Position numbers and translations under genes: made by a program. A stretch of DNA of 64,000 bases from Yoonia maritima. Lineage in GTDB: Bacteria; Pseudomonadota; Alphaproteobacteria; Rhodobacterales; Rhodobacteraceae. The DNA lies in the NCBI RefSeq assembly GCF_003003285.1, contig NZ_PVTP01000010.1:83817-147816 (forward strand), given 5' to 3'. Below are positions 63,803-64,000 of the stretch, piece after piece. The stretch's first letter is position 1. Each line of letters starts with the position of its first letter. Under the pieces are notes generated by a model that did no database searches, had not been told where the DNA came from, and saw only the letters and a program-made list of their open reading frames with translations.

Positions 63803-64000
63803 TCTTCTTGCCTCCGGCGGGAGTATTTTAGGCAAGATGATGTTTGGCGGCATCGTCGTAACAGGTTGTTAAGTACCTTTTGCTACAAAGACAGCGCGGT
63901 ACAGGTGCACTTGCCCCCAACCTTGGACCACCTGGATCTAGATATTTCCGGCTTTCGTCAGATTGGTGGGCTGGTGTCACCGTCTGATTTTACTAGCATG
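63803..64000 (+). other. Downstream region with Rhodobacterales-type inverted repeat; no gene assigned
   Basis: ATCTTCTTGCC and GGCAAGATGAT form an imperfect inverted repeat at about 63803-63842, with an inner CTCC-GGCG-GGAG hairpin (63812-63823) followed by TATTTTA. This resembles a sequence I recall as common at gene ends in Rhodobacteraceae, probably terminator-like. Beyond it one frame stays open to the window end but has no start codon with a ribosome site, so no gene is assigned. Confidence 0.5.

Noticed and set aside
63866..64000. Open frame running off the window end (from TTG 63866 or GTG 63905)
   Set aside because: No ribosome site and no recognisable family; too little sequence to judge, so left unassigned.

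Overview
The window looks like a chromosomal segment of a marine alphaproteobacterium of the order Rhodobacterales (roseobacter group). Supporting this are the gene contents and local orders: pdxJ - small membrane protein - acpS - lepB - rnc - era - DUF1491, dapC-like aminotransferase - ftsK, tamA - tamB, ycjX - ycjF, COQ9 next to a quinone oxidoreductase, rpoZ - rsh, Hint-domain protein, DUF2125 and DUF2161. A short inverted repeat near 63.8 kb also resembles a family I recall from Rhodobacteraceae genomes. No tRNA, rRNA, CRISPR array or insertion sequence was recognised. Species cannot be assigned.

Layout. 1-3.5 kb: the end of the F1 ATP synthase operon (atpG end, atpD, atpC), broken by a terminator and a GT87-type membrane glycosyltransferase gene between atpD and atpC. 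3.6-11.4 kb: an H-type lectin gene, prs, an isomerase and a hydrolase on the plus strand, then a minus-strand series (threonine aldolase, YcgN-like protein, ribF, MaoC hydratase, HAD hydrolase, manganese pyrophosphatase). 11.4-12.6 kb: an unusual leader with two tandem five-codon micro-ORFs, followed by a DUF2161 gene.

13.6-22.7 kb is the accessory part: a minus-strand block that reads as more AT-rich than its flanks. It holds a tail-collar protein, an unknown 323-residue protein, a terminator, and then an apparent operon. The operon contains a 986-residue FAD oxidoreductase with an acetoacetate-decarboxylase-like C-terminal domain, a 997-residue class III nucleotidyl cyclase with AAA-ATPase and helical repeats, and a Crp-type regulator overlapping the cyclase by 4 bases. 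This is the best candidate in the window for an undescribed system: a metabolic enzyme, a second-messenger cyclase and its probable receptor in one transcript. The cyclase active site is atypical.

22.7-64 kb returns to core genes. These cover envelope biogenesis (tamA/tamB, ycjX/ycjF), RNA modification and ribosome maturation (truA, rbfA), lysine synthesis (dapB, probable dapC), ubiquinone functions (UbiH family, COQ9), DNA translocation (ftsK), isoprenoid synthesis (ispH), folate (folK) and the stringent response (rsh with rpoZ). The pdxJ-acpS-lepB-rnc-era operon closes the window. Many genes overlap by 4 bases (ATGA or TTGA), so translational coupling is common, and several starts are TTG or GTG.
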